Shown here one piece after another: positions 27,315 through 36,081 of a stretch of 64,000 nt of DNA. A model generated the notes under the pieces. That model was not told the origin of the DNA. It did not search any database and saw only the letters and a list, made by a program, of their open reading frames with translations. The stretch's first letter is position 1. Each line of letters starts with the position of its first letter. Position numbers and translations under genes: made by a program. The DNA comes from Streptomyces smyrnaeus (GTDB lineage: Bacteria > Actinomycetota > Actinomycetes > Streptomycetales > Streptomycetaceae): contig NZ_JAFFZM010000001.1 in assembly GCF_017676345.1 (NCBI RefSeq), forward strand, positions 186,001 to 250,000, read 5' to 3'.

Positions 27315-28769
27315 TCAGGACCGGGTCACGGCGCGGTTGACGCCCGTCACGAACGTGGTGGCCAGCACCCAGCCCGCGACGATGAACAGATAGGCCAGCC
27401 ACTGGTACCCGCCCTGCGGCGCGTAGGCCTTCTCCTGCCCGAAGTCGATGATGGGCAGCAGCAGGTCGAGGGCGTAGGCGAAGGCGTTGAACTCGGGCGC
27501 CTCGTCCTCCTTGAGCGGGCGCGGCGGATGCAGCCCGAAGGTGAGCGCGCCCAGGAGCAGCAGCCCGGCCAGCCAGCCCGCGGCCCGCATGGGACGGAAA
27601 CCGTAGCCGACGGTCACGTCCTGCAGATGGCCCCACAGCCGCCCGTGCGGCGACAGCGTCCTGCGGTGTCTGCGCTGCTTGGCGAGCTGCACGGTACGCG
27701 CCGCGGCGTCGTCGCCGATGTGCCGGTAGGCCGCGGTCAACTGCTCGTACGCGGAGGGAACATAGCCGTCACCGTCGCGGCCGAGCACCTCCAGCCGCTC
27801 GGCCGCGGGCAGGGCGGGGGCGAGCGTGGTGTACGTCAGGCCGTCGAAGCGCACGCTCGCGGGCCACACCTGAGGCTCGGCGTACAACATGTCGATCCGG
27901 GCCCGGCGCAGATTGACGGCCCCCTCGACCGGCGGCACCTCGCGCAGCCAGAACTCGCCGACGGTGCTGCTGCTCGCGCGCAGGGCGACGCCGCCCGGGT
28001 TGGACAGCCGCGCGTAGCCGAGGTTGAGCTGGCCGGGAACGGTGACACCGCGCAGATTGACGCGGCCCTCGGCGTGCAACCGCATGGCGTGCAGATCGGT
28101 CCCCACGGTCAGCGTCTCGGCATGGAGCGCGGTCTCGCCGGGGTTCAGCAGCCGGGCGTCGTCGAGCCGGACGAGACCGGCCACGCCCAGCCCTTCGAGC
28201 CGGGATCTGCCGTGCACGGTCAGCCGGGTGCCCCGCAGATCCTCGCCGATGGTCGCGTGGTCCAACTTCAAGGGAGCTTCGGGCCGTTCGGACGGCTCCC
28301 CGCCCGCGTCCGCGGCCGGGGTGCCCAGTACCGCGCGGCTCAGGAACAGCGCTCCCGCGATGCGCGCTCCGGAGAGGGCCACGGCCCCCGGAATGTGGCA
28401 GTCGTTGAGCCGCAGCGACCCGTCCACGCGCAGTGTGGTCGCCCACAGCCCCGGCATCCGGCACTCGCTCATGGTGAGCTGCCGGAACTCCGCGCCGTAG
28501 AGCACGACGGTCTCCTCGAAGTCGCACGCCCGCAGCGACACCGGGCACGCGACGACGCCGGAGTGCAGATTGAGCTCGCCGGTGATCCGGGCGCCCCGCA
28601 GCCGCAGCGCCGGTATCTCCCCGTCCTCCTCCGGCGCGGCCAGCAGCAGTGAGCGCAGCACCCGGGCCCGTACCGATCGGCCGTCCGCCTCCGTGAGGTC
28701 CACCGCGCCGCCCCGGGGGAACGCCTCCCACACCCGCCGCTCCGGCTCCGTCAGTTCGTCGATCTCCAC
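27315..28769 (-). CDS. Beta-helix-like protein with C-terminal membrane anchor
   Basis: The 484-residue protein has an N-terminal and central region (about 45-290) of repeats on the pattern L-x-G-A-x-I-x-G-x-L-x-L, for example LRLRGARITGELNLHSG and LSGARIAGALFLSR. This pattern resembles pentapeptide or right-handed beta-helix proteins. A basic linker follows, then two hydrophobic spans near residues 385 and 455. Homologues in streptomycetes often carry the label membrane-associated oxidoreductase, but I see no Rossmann fold, flavin or metal motif that would support that. The repeats may bind or scaffold at the membrane. The ATG at 28769 starts the conserved MEIDELTPAERR-like N-terminus. Confidence 0.75.
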   Translation of the reverse strand: MEIDELTEPERRVWEAFPRGGAVDLTEADGRSVRARVLRSLLLAAPEEDGEIPALRLRGARITGELNLHSGVVACPVSLRACDFEETVVLYGAEFRQLTMSECRMPGLWATTLRVDGSLRLNDCHIPGAVALSGARIAGALFLSRAVLGTPAADAGGEPSERPEAPLKLDHATIGEDLRGTRLTVHGRSRLEGLGVAGLVRLDDARLLNPGETALHAETLTVGTDLHAMRLHAEGRVNLRGVTVPGQLNLGYARLSNPGGVALRASSSTVGEFWLREVPPVEGAVNLRRARIDMLYAEPQVWPASVRFDGLTYTTLAPALPAAERLEVLGRDGDGYVPSAYEQLTAAYRHIGDDAAARTVQLAKQRRHRRTLSPHGRLWGHLQDVTVGYGFRPMRAAGWLAGLLLLGALTFGLHPPRPLKEDEAPEFNAFAYALDLLLPIIDFGQEKAYAPQGGYQWLAYLFIVAGWVLATTFVTGVNRAVTRS

Positions 28770-28830
28770 CCGCGGGACTCTTCCCGCACGCCGCGATCAC
28801 GTCAACTCGGCCCGCGCCCGCCCGGTGAGG

Positions 28831-28851
28831 CGATTACCCCGCGCGTAATCG
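28831..28851. promoter_or_regulatory. 21-bp perfect inverted repeat, candidate operator
   Basis: CGATTAC, a 7-base spacer and GTAATCG form a perfect palindrome with 7-bp arms. It is centred in the divergent region between the beta-helix-like gene (minus) and the SnoaL-like gene (plus), 62 bp and 86 bp from the two starts. Such a site suits a dimeric helix-turn-helix repressor. The spacer is too GC-rich to tell, and it could also be a cruciform-like terminator. Confidence 0.45.
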
Positions 28852-28936
28852 ACCGGACGACGGCTCGGGCGGCATCGTCGTGGCATCGCCGCCGGACGCG
28901 ACCGGCGGGATCCCACCGAGCCGAGGACGGTACGCC

Positions 28937-29305
28937 ATGAACACCTACGAAGCCGCTGTCGAGCGCTACTTCGCCGCCTGGAACGCGCCGGACGCCGAGA
29001 GCCGCGCCAAGGCCGTCGCCGCCGCGTGGACCGAGGACGGCACCTACACCGACCCGCTCGCCCAGGTGTCCGGCCACGAGGCGTTGGCGGCCGCGATCGG
29101 TGCGGCGCGCGAGCAGTTCCCCGGCTGCGAGTTCCGGCCGACCGGGGTGGTCGACGGGCACCATGACATCGCCCGCTTTTCCTGGGAGCTGGTCGTCACC
29201 GCGGACGGCTCCTCCCCGGCTGCGGGCTCCGATGTGCTGACGCTCGCCGAGGACGGCCGGATCGCCTCGGTCAAGGGCTTCCTGGACCGGGTGCCCGGCG
29301 CCTGA
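28937..29305 (+). CDS. SnoaL-like / NTF2-superfamily protein
   Basis: A 122-residue single-domain protein. It begins with YFAAWNAPDAESRAKAV, then WTEDGTYTDPLAQVSGHEAL and a C-terminal GSDVLTLAEDGRIASVKGFLD, which is the usual order of an NTF2-like alpha+beta cone. The family includes polyketide cyclases such as SnoaL, ketosteroid isomerase and many uncharacterised proteins. Stand-alone copies like this are usually of unknown role. GAGGACGG precedes the ATG. The next gene begins 19 bases downstream. Confidence 0.82.
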   Translation: MNTYEAAVERYFAAWNAPDAESRAKAVAAAWTEDGTYTDPLAQVSGHEALAAAIGAAREQFPGCEFRPTGVVDGHHDIARFSWELVVTADGSSPAAGSDVLTLAEDGRIASVKGFLDRVPGA

Positions 29306-29324
29306 ACCCGGCGCCGGGGATAGC

Positions 29325-29966
29325 GTGCCGCCCGTGGACAGCACAGCAGGCACGGGAAGCACGGCAGGCACGGGGAGCAGGGAGCTCGGCGATCCCGGCG
29401 CGGGCCCGGACGAAGCAGCTGAAGCGGCCGAAGCGGACGAGGGCTGGCCGGTCACGGCCGGCACGACAGCGCTGAGCGTGCCCGTACCCGAGGCGGACGC
29501 GCTGGTCCGCGGCTGGCGGGCGCGGTACGACACGGCGGCGCGGCACGGGGGAACAGCACATCTGACGGTGCTGTTCCCCTTTCTGCACCGCGACCGGATA
29601 CGGACGCCCGAGCGGGCGGCGCTGGCCGCGCTGTTCGCCCGGCACCCGCCGTTCACGCTCCGGTTCGAGCGCTGCGGGTCCTTCCCGGGGGTGCTGTACC
29701 TGGTGCCGGAGCCCGCGGCGCCGCTGCGTGCCCTCACCGCGGCGGCGGTCGAACGCTGGCCCTCGCACCCGCCCTACGGCGGCCTCTTCGGCGACCTGGA
29801 GCCGCATCTGACGGTCGCCAACAGCGGCGACGCCCGCATCCACCGGCACATCGAGGCACGGCTGACCGAGCGGCTGCCGGTGACCGCACGGATCGACGCG
29901 GTCGATCTCGTCGTCCACCGGGCAGGCCGCTGGCAGCCGTGGCTCACCTTCCCGCTGGGCCGCTGA
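29325..29966 (+). CDS. 2'-5' RNA ligase family protein (2H phosphoesterase)
   Basis: The 213-residue protein has the two H-x-T motifs of the 2H phosphoesterase superfamily: HLTVLFPF near residue 80 and HLTVANSG near residue 163. Members hydrolyse or form 2',5'- or 2',3'-cyclic phosphate bonds in RNA or nucleotides. An Ala/Glu-rich leader of about 40 residues precedes the domain. The start is GTG at 29325; an in-frame GTG three codons later is possible. It probably shares the SnoaL-like gene's mRNA. The biological substrate is unknown. Confidence 0.82.
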   Translation: MPPVDSTAGTGSTAGTGSRELGDPGAGPDEAAEAAEADEGWPVTAGTTALSVPVPEADALVRGWRARYDTAARHGGTAHLTVLFPFLHRDRIRTPERAALAALFARHPPFTLRFERCGSFPGVLYLVPEPAAPLRALTAAAVERWPSHPPYGGLFGDLEPHLTVANSGDARIHRHIEARLTERLPVTARIDAVDLVVHRAGRWQPWLTFPLGR

Positions 29967-30005
29967 GGAACGAGGACGGCCCGGCGCTCCGGGCGGGCCG
30001 TGCGC

Positions 30006-31037
30006 TCACGGGCGGTGCCCCGCGGGGATCTGCTCGCCGGCCGGAACGGGGCCGGGCGGGGTGCCGTCCCCGAAGGGGCGGCCGCCCAGTTGCTCACGGT
30101 GGTGCGGGGTGAGCCAGCCGGACAGGTCGGGTCCGACGGGCACGATCGAGGTGGGATTGACGCCGGTGTGGACGACGTAGTAGTGCCGCTTGATGTGGTC
30201 GAAGTCGACCGTGTCGCCGAACCCCGGCGTCTGGTACAGGTCCCGCGCATACGCCCACAGCACGGGGTCCTGCTCCAGCTTGTTGCGGTTGCACTTGAAG
30301 TGACCGTGGTAGACGGCGTCGAACCGCACCAGCGTGGTGAACAGCCGGATGTCGGCCTCGGTGATGGTGTCGCCCACCAGGTAGCGCTGGTTCCGCAGCC
30401 GCTCCGACACCAGGTCCAGGCGGCGGAAGACATCGGCGTAGGCCGTCTCGTAGTCCTGCTGCGTGGTGGCGAAGCCGGCCCGGTAGACGCCGTTGTTGAC
30501 GTCCCGGTAGATGCCCTCGGCCACCTCGTCGATCTCGGCGCGCAGCGCCTCCGGGTAGAGGTCGGGCGCGCCCGGCCGGTGCAGTTGTCGCCACTCGGTC
30601 GCCAGATCGAGGGTGATCTGCTGGTAGTCGTTGGTGACCAGTTCGCCGCTGGGCACATCCACGACGGCCGGCACGCTGACACCGCCCGGGTAGTCGGTCT
30701 CGCGCTTGTCGTAGGCCTCGTGCAGGAAGCGGATGCCGAGCACCGGGTCGCGGTCGTCGGGGTCGAGGGTGAAGCGCCAACTGCGGTCGTCCTGGATCGG
30801 GTCGGCGACGGCCAGCGAGAGCGCGCTCTCCAGGCCGAGCAACCGCCGCGAGACCAGGGCGCGGCTGGCCCACGGGCACGCGCGGCTGACCACCAGCCGG
30901 TAGCGGCCCGCCTCGACGGGCCAGCCGTCCCGTCCGTCGGCCGTGATCCGGTCGGCGAAGTGGCTCTTGGACCTCTTGAACGCCTTCCGGCCGTACTCGG
31001 TGTTCCCGGCGCCGTCGGCGGCCTCAGGGGTGCTCAT
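30006..31037 (-). CDS. Glutathionyl-hydroquinone reductase-like protein (Xi-class GST, YqjG/ECM4)
   Basis: The 343-residue protein carries the Xi-class GST signature: RLVVSRACPWASRAL with nucleophilic Cys54, then SVPAVVDVPSGELVTNDY of the thioredoxin-like domain and the helical domain with YRAGFATTQQDYETA and TEADIRLFTTLVRFDAVYHGHFK. The known reaction is removal of glutathione from glutathionyl-hydroquinones. In an organism that makes mycothiol, the cognate thiol is an open question. AAGGAG stands before the ATG. The gene is flanked by a 39-bp convergent gap and a 244-bp gap. Confidence 0.9.
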   Translation of the reverse strand: MSTPEAADGAGNTEYGRKAFKRSKSHFADRITADGRDGWPVEAGRYRLVVSRACPWASRALVSRRLLGLESALSLAVADPIQDDRSWRFTLDPDDRDPVLGIRFLHEAYDKRETDYPGGVSVPAVVDVPSGELVTNDYQQITLDLATEWRQLHRPGAPDLYPEALRAEIDEVAEGIYRDVNNGVYRAGFATTQQDYETAYADVFRRLDLVSERLRNQRYLVGDTITEADIRLFTTLVRFDAVYHGHFKCNRNKLEQDPVLWAYARDLYQTPGFGDTVDFDHIKRHYYVVHTGVNPTSIVPVGPDLSGWLTPHHREQLGGRPFGDGTPPGPVPAGEQIPAGHRP

Positions 31038-31281
31038 TCCGGTCTCCTTCTGGCAGGTCGGGGCGGAGTCCTTGCTCGCCCGAGCGGTTCTCGGCCGCCC
31101 GTGCGCATCCCATCACTCCAGCGCTGCCCCTGCCGAGTACCGACGCGTCGGCAGGGCGATGCGGGCCGGATGCGAGCAGGGCGTTGCGAGTTGCGCGGCA
31201 GTGGACCTCGCACGCCCAGGGCATGGCGAGGGCCGGGCACCCGCCGTCGTGCGCGTCGGGGCACCCGCGGTACGGGTCGGC

Positions 31282-32082
31282 TCAGGCGGTGAGGAAGTCC
31301 CGCACCACCGGGGCCAGGTCCTCGGGGGGAACCTGGTGGAAGGCGCCCGGCAGGGAGCGGTACTCGGCGTGCGGCAGCGCCTCGGCCGTCGCCCGGGACG
31401 CTTCCTGCAGCACCGGGGTGCTCTCGTCGCTGCTCAGCACGAGGGCGGGCACTCGTACGGCGGCCAGCGTCTCGTCCGGCAGCGTGGCGTCGCCCAGCAG
31501 TGCGGTGTCGTAGCACAGCGTGTGGGCGATCTTCTTCATGTCCTCCCAGGCCGGGGACCGGCGGGCGCCTTCGACGGCCTGCGGGGGCAGCCCGATGATC
31601 TCCGCGAGGAAGTGGGACACCGCTTCTCCCCGCTCCCCCCGACCGACGAGCTCGGCCAGCCGTGCCACCCGCGCCGGGTCCTGCGGCTGGCCGGCGGCGC
31701 CGGTGAAGGGCGGTTCGAAGAGGACGATCCTGCTCAGCGAGGCCCCACGCGCCGCTCCTTCGAGCACGACCAGGCCACCGGAGGACATCCCGAAGGCGTA
31801 CGCCTGGCCCCCGTCCTCCTCCCGGCGGACCGCCGCGACGACGGCGGCCAGGTCCTCCGCCTCACGTGCGGGCGCGTACGGCTCGGTGTCGCCGCTGTCG
31901 CCTCTGCCCCGGCGGTCGTACACCACCGCGGACAGCCCCAGGCCCGCCAGCTCCTCGGCGAGCGGCACACCGGCGCCGCGGACGCTGAGCGCGCCGCCGA
32001 CCAGGACGACGGGCGGGCCGTCACCGAACCGCTCGAAGGCGATCCCGGTGCCGTCGGAGGAGGTGGCGAAGTGCGCAGTCAT
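31282..32082 (-). CDS. Alpha/beta-fold hydrolase
   Basis: The 266-residue protein is an alpha/beta hydrolase: the oxyanion region VVLVGGALS, the YDRRGRGDSGDT motif, the nucleophile elbow AFGMSSGGLV (Ser of GMSSG) and a C-terminal catalytic region with GAFHQVPPE. It hydrolyses esters or lactones; the substrate is unknown. I start at ATG 32082 after GGAAGGGA. It follows the PTS IIC gene by 91 bp in the same direction and could belong to that operon, for instance acting on a lactone form of the transported sugar; that is inference only. Confidence 0.87.
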   Translation of the reverse strand: MTAHFATSSDGTGIAFERFGDGPPVVLVGGALSVRGAGVPLAEELAGLGLSAVVYDRRGRGDSGDTEPYAPAREAEDLAAVVAAVRREEDGGQAYAFGMSSGGLVVLEGAARGASLSRIVLFEPPFTGAAGQPQDPARVARLAELVGRGERGEAVSHFLAEIIGLPPQAVEGARRSPAWEDMKKIAHTLCYDTALLGDATLPDETLAAVRVPALVLSSDESTPVLQEASRATAEALPHAEYRSLPGAFHQVPPEDLAPVVRDFLTA

Positions 32083-32173
32083 GGCAGTCCCTTCCTGGCT
32101 GTGGTGTCGTGCTGGGATTCTTGCAGCAGGCACTGACAACCGGGTGGGGAACACGGTGCGGCCCGGAGTCTGT

Positions 32174-33754
32174 TCAGTCCTCGGGCGGCGGAGGCGGCGT
32201 GGGGGCCCCGGCGGGCGGCGCCAGCTTGGCGTAGCGGCGCGGGACCGCACCCGTCGCGGCGTCCGTCGGCGAGGTCGGCGTACCGTCCCCGTCCGTCCCC
32301 GGCGGCAGCAGGACGTCGCGGCGTGCCCCGGGGTCCCAGCCGGGTTCGACGACCCGCTTCTGCACCAGGACGGCGCCCGCCAGCACCACGGCCCCGGTGG
32401 CGAGCATCAGCACGATGCCGCCCGTCGCGCCCGCCTTGCCGGCGAAGCCGATGAGGGAGCCGAACCAGCCGAAGTCGGCGTCCCCGAACGTCGTGTTCGC
32501 CTCCCCGAAGGTGCCCAGCACCTTCAGCAGCACGGCGGGCAGCAGCGTGATGAGGATGCCGTTGCAGAAGGCGCCGAGCGCGGCGCCCCGCCTGCCGCCG
32601 GTCGCGTTCCCGTAGACGCCGGCCGCGCCACCGGTGAAGAAGTGCGGCACCAGCCCGGGCAGCACCAGCGCGAGCCCGAAGGCCGGGTTGAGCACCCAGG
32701 CGAGCAGGGCGAGCGTGCACAGGCCGCCCACGAAGCTGGAGAGGAAGCCGACGAGCACCGCGTTCTGCGCGTACGGGAAGACGATGGGCGCGTCCAGCGC
32801 CGGCACGGCGCCGGGCACGACCTTCTGCGCGATCCCCTGGAAGGCCGGGACGAGCTCGCCGAGGATGGTGCGGACGCCGAAGAGGATGACGGCGACCGCG
32901 ATGCCGAACTGCAGACCCTGCATGACGGCCTGCATCAGATAGTTGCCGAGGCCGGTGGCGGCTTCGCCGCTGTCGGCGGCGAACGCCTTGAAGGCCGTGG
33001 CCCGGCCGGCTTCGACGACGTGGAGAATCGCCATGATCATGTAGATGAGCAGCATGGACAGCGCCGTGGCGACCATCGAGTCGCGCAGGAAGCGCAGCCC
33101 CTCGGGCAACTTCATCTCCTCGGTGCTGCGACTGCGCTTGCCGACCAGCTGCCCCACCGCGCCGGCCGTCACATAGCCGGCCGTCCCGAAGTGGCCGATG
33201 GCGATGCTGTTGTTGCCGGTGATGCGCTTGGTCCAGGGGTGGGCGAAGGCGGGCATCGAGACGAGCAGGATGCCCAGCAGCACACCGCCGACCGTCACCA
33301 CGCCCCAGCCGGACAGCCCCGCGGTCGCCAGCACCATGGTCAGCAGCGTCGCCATGAAGAGCATGTGGTGGCCCGTCAGGAAGACATAACGCAGCGGGGT
33401 GAAGCGGGCCAGCAGCAGGCCGAGCCCGAACCCGACGATCATCAGCCAGGCGACGCGGGCACCGAACTTGTCCTGTGCGATACCGACGATCGCCTCGTTG
33501 GTGGGGATCACCCCGTGCGCTCCGGTGGCGCCCTGGATCATCTCGCCCAGGGGCGCCAGCGAGCTGACGACCAGCCCCGCGCCCGCGCCGATCAGCAGAA
33601 AACCCAGCGTGGCCTTGATGGCACCGCCGACGATCTGCCCCGCCGACTTCTTCAGGGCCAGCAGACCGGCCGCCGTGATGAGACCGATGAGATACGCGGG
33701 AACGCTCAAAATCTCATTGACGAGAAACTGCGCGATCGTGACCAGCCAGTCCAT
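32174..33754 (-). CDS. ulaA: PTS ascorbate-type IIC transporter (UlaA/SgaT family)
   Basis: This 526-residue polytopic protein has about eleven hydrophobic spans and the features of the ascorbate PTS permease family: GVIPTNEAIVGIAQ, TGHHMLFMATLL and PGLVPHFFTGGAAGVYGN. A cytoplasmic Pro-rich tail of about 60 residues ends the protein. UlaA takes up L-ascorbate and receives phosphate from the IIB domain. The partner IIA-IIB fusion lies 90 bp upstream in the same direction, so the permease set is complete apart from the general PTS proteins. No ulaD-F catabolic genes are present here. Confidence 0.9.
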   Translation of the reverse strand: MDWLVTIAQFLVNEILSVPAYLIGLITAAGLLALKKSAGQIVGGAIKATLGFLLIGAGAGLVVSSLAPLGEMIQGATGAHGVIPTNEAIVGIAQDKFGARVAWLMIVGFGLGLLLARFTPLRYVFLTGHHMLFMATLLTMVLATAGLSGWGVVTVGGVLLGILLVSMPAFAHPWTKRITGNNSIAIGHFGTAGYVTAGAVGQLVGKRSRSTEEMKLPEGLRFLRDSMVATALSMLLIYMIMAILHVVEAGRATAFKAFAADSGEAATGLGNYLMQAVMQGLQFGIAVAVILFGVRTILGELVPAFQGIAQKVVPGAVPALDAPIVFPYAQNAVLVGFLSSFVGGLCTLALLAWVLNPAFGLALVLPGLVPHFFTGGAAGVYGNATGGRRGAALGAFCNGILITLLPAVLLKVLGTFGEANTTFGDADFGWFGSLIGFAGKAGATGGIVLMLATGAVVLAGAVLVQKRVVEPGWDPGARRDVLLPPGTDGDGTPTSPTDAATGAVPRRYAKLAPPAGAPTPPPPPED

Positions 33755-33844
33755 GGAGCCTTCCGCTTCGTGCCGTGCTTCGGTGGTTCTTCGGGGGCCT
33801 TCGGTGAGGCCTTCGGTGGGGCGCCGGGCAGAGGTGACGCGCTC

Positions 33845-34699
33845 TCACACGTCGTAGGTGTCGCGCAGGGTGGCGTCCACCTCCTTCACGCTGGTGAAGT
33901 CCTCCACGACCTTCACCGGAACGCCGACGTCCCCGAGGGTCCTGGCGATCTCGCGCGAGGTGAGGATGGCCGCGGCCTCGGACGCCTTGCCCTTCGCGGA
34001 GATGGTGTCGGTGGCCTCCACCGTGATGTGCCGGTCCCAGCCCCAGCGGTCGAGGACCTGCTCCAGGGTGTTCTTGAGGAAGAGACTGGTGCCCACGCCG
34101 TTGCCGCAGACGGTGAGGATCTTCTGCACGGCCGGTCCGCTCGCCCGTGCGCCCCGCTCCCCGCCGGCCCGCTCATCGTCGGCCCGCTCCCCGGTCGGCC
34201 GCCCGCCGTCGGTGGCCTGCTGCGACTCCTGCTGTGGCTCTTCCCGCGACTCCCGCTGCGCGAGCGCCCGGTGCAGCTGCTCGGGGTCCGACGCGGTGCG
34301 CAGGGCGGCCTCGGTCTCCGGGTCGCCCAGCAGCCGGGCGAGGGCCGCCATGGCCGCCGTGTGGGCGCCGGAGTCCTCGGCCGCCAGCGCCACGACGAGG
34401 GTGACGGGATCGTTCGTCTCGTGCCCGAACGCGACCGGCTCCGCCAGCCGCACCCACGACATGCCCGTGCGGCGCACCGCGGGCGACGGGCGGGCGTGGG
34501 CGAAGGCGAAACCGGGCGCGATGACGATGTACGGCCCGTTCTCCTCGACGTTGCGGATCATCTCGTCCGTGTACGCGTCGGTAGTGACACCCCGCGTGAC
34601 CAGCAGTTCGCCCGCCGCGCGGAGCGCGCCGCGCCAGTCGGCGGCGGTCACCTCCAGCCGGATCGCCTCGGGGGGCAGAAGTTCGCTCAGTGACGCCAT
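33845..34699 (-). CDS. PTS IIA-IIB fusion protein, ascorbate type
   Basis: The 284-residue protein joins a IIA domain (about 1-150) to a IIB domain (about 190-284) through a Glu/Gln/Arg-rich linker. IIA has the phospho-acceptor His68 in GFAFAHARPS, as in UlaC and mannitol IIA. IIB has Cys198 in TVCGNGVGTSLF, the phosphocysteine loop of UlaB. In enteric bacteria these are separate genes (ulaC, ulaB), so the fusion is notable. Phosphate flows from HPr to IIA, then IIB, then to the sugar through the IIC encoded just downstream. Confidence 0.92.
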   Translation of the reverse strand: MASLSELLPPEAIRLEVTAADWRGALRAAGELLVTRGVTTDAYTDEMIRNVEENGPYIVIAPGFAFAHARPSPAVRRTGMSWVRLAEPVAFGHETNDPVTLVVALAAEDSGAHTAAMAALARLLGDPETEAALRTASDPEQLHRALAQRESREEPQQESQQATDGGRPTGERADDERAGGERGARASGPAVQKILTVCGNGVGTSLFLKNTLEQVLDRWGWDRHITVEATDTISAKGKASEAAAILTSREIARTLGDVGVPVKVVEDFTSVKEVDATLRDTYDV

Positions 34700-34932
34700 G
34701 CCCGGATACTGACACGCCGCATCGCACGGCTGTCCGGCGGCTCCCGACTCGGGGCCGGCGGCGCCCCGCCGGCCATGGGGCCCGTGTCGACGCCGGTGGC
34801 GAGGGGTACCCGCGCGGCCTGCGGGTGGTCACGGTCGCCACGGAGCGCATCGGCGACGACACACCACTGCGCGGATACAGGCAACTGAGTCGACACAAGC
34901 ACAACGCGCCCCCCAAGTAGCAGGGAGGAACC
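34700..34932. promoter_or_regulatory. Divergent region PTS / baeRF
   Basis: This 233-bp region should hold promoters for the PTS operon (minus) and the baeRF gene (plus). The stretch near 34880-34910 is the least GC-rich. I saw no convincing palindrome. A GGGAGGA ribosome site for the plus gene ends at 34929. Confidence 0.3.
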
Positions 34933-36081
34933 ATGCGCCTCGATTCCCTCGCACCCCTACTCGACCGGAACGGGCCGTGGGCAACCGTCTACACGAGTAC
35001 GGCACGGGCCACCGAGACCTCCGGTGACGAGCGCCGGCTGACGGCCCGCGCCGCGGGGGACGAGCTGGCGCGGCAGGGGGCCGACGCGTCCACCGTGGAC
35101 GCCGTCCACGATCATCTGTCCGCGCTCTCCCCCCGGACCCGGCCGCAGGGCAGCGTGGTGTTCGCCGCGGACGGCGACATCGTGCTCGAACTGCCGTTGA
35201 ACAAGGCTCCCGACCGCAACGAGGTCAGCTGGTCGGCGCTGCCGCACCTGGCGCCGCTGCCGGAACTCCTGGGGGAGAATCCACGCTGCCTCACGGCGCG
35301 CATCGACCGAACCGGCGCGGACTTCGAACTGGTGGACGCGCACGGCACCCACAGCGCCGGGCAGGCCACCGGCGAGGAGTGGCCCATCCACCGCAATGCC
35401 ACCGGCGAGCTGTCGGAGAAGCACTTCCAGCTCCGTGTGGAGAACACCTGGGAGAGCAACGCCGGGCTGATCGCCGAGGCGATCGAACGCCGCTTCCAGG
35501 ACACCGGCGCCGATGTGCTGGTCCTCAGCGGCGACCCGCGGGAGCGGCGTGCCGTCCACGAGCGGCTGCCCGAGCAGCTGCGGGCCATCGCCGTGGAGAC
35601 CTCGCACGGCGGCCGTGCGGCAGGCTCCTCGTCGGAGCTCCTGGACCGGGAGACGGCACGGGCCCGCGCCGAGTTCGTCTCGCGGCACACCGCTCAGGCG
35701 CTGGACACGATGCGGGCCGCCCACATGCCCGGACCCGCTCCCGCCGGGTCGGGCACCGCCGAGACGGTGCCCGCGCTGGTGGAGGCGGCACGTGAGCACC
35801 GGGTCGACACCCTGCTGCTGCGGCCGGGCGGCCCGGACCGGGACCGCGAGGTGTGGGTGGGCGACGGTTCCGACCAGGTGGCCGTGCGCCGCTCCGAGCT
35901 GCAGTACCTCGGGGCGACCGAGCCCGCGCCCGCGCGTGCCGACGACGCGCTGCTGCGCAACGCGTTGGCGACCGACGCGGAGGTGCTGGTCGCCGACCCG
36001 CAGGAAGAGCTGCCCGTCGGTGGCCTGGGGGCGCTGCTGCGCTGGACACACGCGGACGAGCGGGCCACCGCGGTGCCGTGA
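34933..36081 (+). CDS. baeRF2-type release-factor homologue (Rv2629 family)
   Basis: This 382-residue protein matches the bacterial archaeo-eukaryotic release factor family related to Rv2629. The N-terminal domain (about 1-130) contains VYTSTARATE, a middle RNase-H-like domain (about 135-270) has FELVDAHG and LRVENTWESNAGLIAE with GADVLVLSGDPRERR, and the C-terminal L7Ae-like domain (about 285-382) has VDTLLLRPGG and EVLVADPQ. Family members are suspected to act at the ribosome in stress or rescue, but no function is established. GGGAGGA stands before the ATG. Its last 388 bp lie antisense to the unterminated MFS reading frame. Confidence 0.82.
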   Translation: MRLDSLAPLLDRNGPWATVYTSTARATETSGDERRLTARAAGDELARQGADASTVDAVHDHLSALSPRTRPQGSVVFAADGDIVLELPLNKAPDRNEVSWSALPHLAPLPELLGENPRCLTARIDRTGADFELVDAHGTHSAGQATGEEWPIHRNATGELSEKHFQLRVENTWESNAGLIAEAIERRFQDTGADVLVLSGDPRERRAVHERLPEQLRAIAVETSHGGRAAGSSSELLDRETARARAEFVSRHTAQALDTMRAAHMPGPAPAGSGTAETVPALVEAAREHRVDTLLLRPGGPDRDREVWVGDGSDQVAVRRSELQYLGATEPAPARADDALLRNALATDAEVLVADPQEELPVGGLGALLRWTHADERATAVP

